From: Methanobacterium sp.
Lineage (GTDB): Archaea > Methanobacteriota > Methanobacteria > Methanobacteriales > Methanobacteriaceae
Assembly: GCA_018263005.1 (NCBI GenBank)
Contig: JADFDH010000002.1
Location: 310,001 to 374,000 of the forward strand
DNA length: 64,000 nt
Reading direction: 5' to 3'
A program made the position numbers and the translations under genes. The notes below the pieces were generated by a model. That model worked only from the letters and a program-made list of their open reading frames with translations. It searched no databases and had not been told where the DNA came from. This document shows, piece by piece, positions 62,351 through 64,000 of the stretch; the stretch's first letter is position 1; every line of letters begins with the position of its first letter.

Positions 62351-64000
62351 ATGGAAAACGATATTTATCACTGCGATGTCCTGGTCATAGGATCAGGAGG
62401 GGCAGGTTGTAGGGCTGCTATTGAAGCTCGTAAACATGGTTTGAAGGTTATAATAGTTTCTAAAGGTTTATCATTTAAATCGGGATGCACCACATTAGCT
62501 GAAGGAGGTTATAACGCAGCATTCGGATATGTTGATGAGGAAGATAGTACTGAAGCTCATTTTAAGGATACACTCAAAGGAGGGGCTTATCTAAACGATC
62601 CAGAACTGGTGAGAATTCTCGTGGAAGAAGCACCGGAAAGACTGGAGGAACTGGAAAGTTTTGGGGCTATGTTCGACCGACAGGAATCAGGGATGCTAAA
62701 CCAAAGACCTTTTGGAGGTCAAACGTTTATAAGAACCTGTTTCCAGGGTGATCGAACCGGTCATGAGATGATGATGGCCTTGAAGGAAGAAGTGATTAGG
62801 CAGGACATAGAAACCATGGAAGAGGTTTTTATTACATCTTTAATCACCTCTGAATCAGATGATACTGTTATAGGTGCCTGTGGGATATCACTAAAAACAA
62901 CAGATTTCTTAATATTCCAAGCAAAATCAACCATCATAGCCAGTGGAGGTGCCGGATGGATGTATCCAGTCACATCAAATGCTATGCAAAAAACAGGCGA
63001 CGGATATGCGCTCTCTTATCATGTGGGAGCGGACTTATTGGACATGGAACAGGTGCAGTTCCACCCCACAGGAATGTTATATCCGGAATCAAGAAGAGGA
63101 GTTCTTATAACAGAAGCCGTAAGAGGGGAAGGTGGTAGACTTTTCAACTCCAAGGGGGAGAGGTTTATGAAAAAATATGACCCTCGAGGAGAGTTAGCAA
63201 CCAGAGACGTGGTGGCCCGGGCTATCTATCGGGAGATAACCGAAGGAAGAGGTACACAGAGAGGAGGAGTATATCTAGACGTAACTCACTTACCCAAGGA
63301 GCTTATAGAAGATAAATTGGAAACTATGCTTCAACAATTCCTTGATGTAGGTATAGATATCAGAGAAGAACCTATGGAAGTAGCTCCCACAGCACACCAC
63401 TTCATGGGTGGAGATAGGATTAATGAGTATGGGGAAACCACAGTAAAAAATTTATTCGCCGCAGGAGAAGTCACTGGTGGAGTTCATGGTGCTAATAGAC
63501 TGGGAGGAAATGCATTAGCTGATACACAAGTATTTGGTAGAAGAGCTGGTGAAGCTGCAGCCCGAAATGCATTAAATAAAAAAGACCAAAAAAATCTTGA
63601 AGAAATATACGAACAAGCAGCCATAGAAAAGGATAGAATACAATCACTCATCAAAGACGGGAAATATTACCCCTTTGAAATTAAAAAAGAATTACAGGAA
63701 GTAATGTGGAAAAACGTAGCCATCATACGCAATGAAAAAGGATTGAAAACGGCTATAAATCGTATTAATGAACTTAAAGATATGTTATCTGATGTAAAGG
63801 TACCACGTTTATACACTTATAATAAAGATCTGCAAGACGTACTTGAAGCTGAAAAACTACTGGAAGTAGCACTTTTAACCGCAGAATCAGCCATGATCAG
63901 AGAAGAAAGTAGAGGAGCTCATTATCGGGATGATTACCCTGAAAGAAAGGATGAATGGAAAAAAAGTATAATAATAAAAAAAGGAGAAGAAATAAGTTTT
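62351..64000 (+). CDS. tfrA: Thiol:fumarate reductase subunit A (fumarate reductase flavoprotein), 3' truncated by window
   Basis: The frame is open from the ATG at 62351 to the end of the window: 550 codons without a stop. The FAD-binding VLVIGSGGAGCRAAIEA lies at about residues 10-26. GCTTLAEGGYNAAF holds the flavin region, VQFHPTGM and EAVRGEGGRLFN the active-site segments, RDVVARAI carries the catalytic Arg, and AAGEVTGGVHGANRLGGNAL is the C-terminal flavin loop. In Methanobacteriales this flavoprotein pairs with TfrB to reduce fumarate with coenzymes M and B. A succinate dehydrogenase SdhA is the alternative. Family length is about 550, so only a few residues may be missing. Confidence 0.88.
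   Translation, partial: MENDIYHCDVLVIGSGGAGCRAAIEARKHGLKVIIVSKGLSFKSGCTTLAEGGYNAAFGYVDEEDSTEAHFKDTLKGGAYLNDPELVRILVEEAPERLEELESFGAMFDRQESGMLNQRPFGGQTFIRTCFQGDRTGHEMMMALKEEVIRQDIETMEEVFITSLITSESDDTVIGACGISLKTTDFLIFQAKSTIIASGGAGWMYPVTSNAMQKTGDGYALSYHVGADLLDMEQVQFHPTGMLYPESRRGVLITEAVRGEGGRLFNSKGERFMKKYDPRGELATRDVVARAIYREITEGRGTQRGGVYLDVTHLPKELIEDKLETMLQQFLDVGIDIREEPMEVAPTAHHFMGGDRINEYGETTVKNLFAAGEVTGGVHGANRLGGNALADTQVFGRRAGEAAARNALNKKDQKNLEEIYEQAAIEKDRIQSLIKDGKYYPFEIKKELQEVMWKNVAIIRNEKGLKTAINRINELKDMLSDVKVPRLYTYNKDLQDVLEAEKLLEVALLTAESAMIREESRGAHYRDDYPERKDEWKKSIIIKKGEEISF

Overview
The window is an AT-rich chromosomal segment from a methanogenic archaeon of the order Methanobacteriales, most likely a Methanobacterium-type genome. 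The evidence is a coenzyme F420-dependent methylene-H4MPT dehydrogenase (mtd), methanogenesis marker protein 12, the Ni-sirohydrochlorin amidase of F430 synthesis (cfbB), a Fae-Hps fusion, O-phosphoseryl-tRNA synthetase (sepS), Alba, archaeal-type threonyl-tRNA synthetase and signal peptidase, a thiol:fumarate reductase flavoprotein (tfrA), and two exported proteins with pseudomurein-binding repeats. Pseudomurein is the wall polymer of Methanobacteriales and Methanopyrus. I see no rRNA, CRISPR array, transposase or integrase; this looks like core chromosome with short accessory stretches.

Layout. 0-6.7 kb: end of a CobT-family gene, a DUF2178 membrane protein plus XRE regulator, uppP, ilvE, two tandem tRNA-Val genes (UAC, CAC), a membrane-anchored Mrr-like protein, surE and a DUF2098 gene. 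6.7-18 kb: marker 12, ilvC, ilvN, ilvB on the minus strand, purD and argF on plus, then ilvD-sec11-argS on minus. With leuA at 39.7 kb the window holds most branched-chain amino acid synthesis. 18-25 kb: thrS, a ParA ATPase with a small ParB-tail/SegB-like partner flanked by 7-bp repeat arrays, a radical SAM DNA-modification/repair-type protein, cfbB and a polymerase-like membrane protein. 25-31 kb: mtd, flavodoxin, a TMEM175 channel, hisB, ferredoxin, an iron-sulfur flavoprotein and fae-hps. 31-37 kb: cell-wall region with an exported zinc-ribbon protein, a pseudomurein-binding protein with a metallopeptidase-like tail, trpB2 with TRP boxes, and a pseudomurein-binding cysteine-peptidase-like protein. 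37-44 kb: DUF1786, PHP, DUF63, leuA, a response regulator, a nitrogenase-component-1-like protein and alba. 44-48 kb: an operon for a PadR regulator, an ABC-2 exporter and a secreted beta-propeller. 48-64 kb: isomerase/DUF362, HAD, LysE, an alanine dehydrogenase-like enzyme, a DUF1624 membrane protein, a membrane thioredoxin-like protein, gatA, a reversed amidotransferase/CobB-type fusion, a hypothetical gene, ribB, ribK, endonuclease V, sepS and the start of tfrA.

The observations I rate highest are: (1) a compact parA plus small-partner operon with 7-bp ATAACTT-type arrays on both sides and a third array 7 kb away; (2) five copies of the 11-bp near-palindrome TCTACWGTAGA at two distant intergenic loci; (3) two genes whose real starts appear to be non-standard codons, CTG for sepS and ATT for the wall endopeptidase, both of which an ordinary gene caller would truncate; (4) a predicted M14-like metallopeptidase domain attached to pseudomurein-binding repeats; (5) paired TGTACA TRP boxes before trpB2; (6) a PadR operator-like inverted repeat. 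All are read by eye; no homology search or structure prediction was run.
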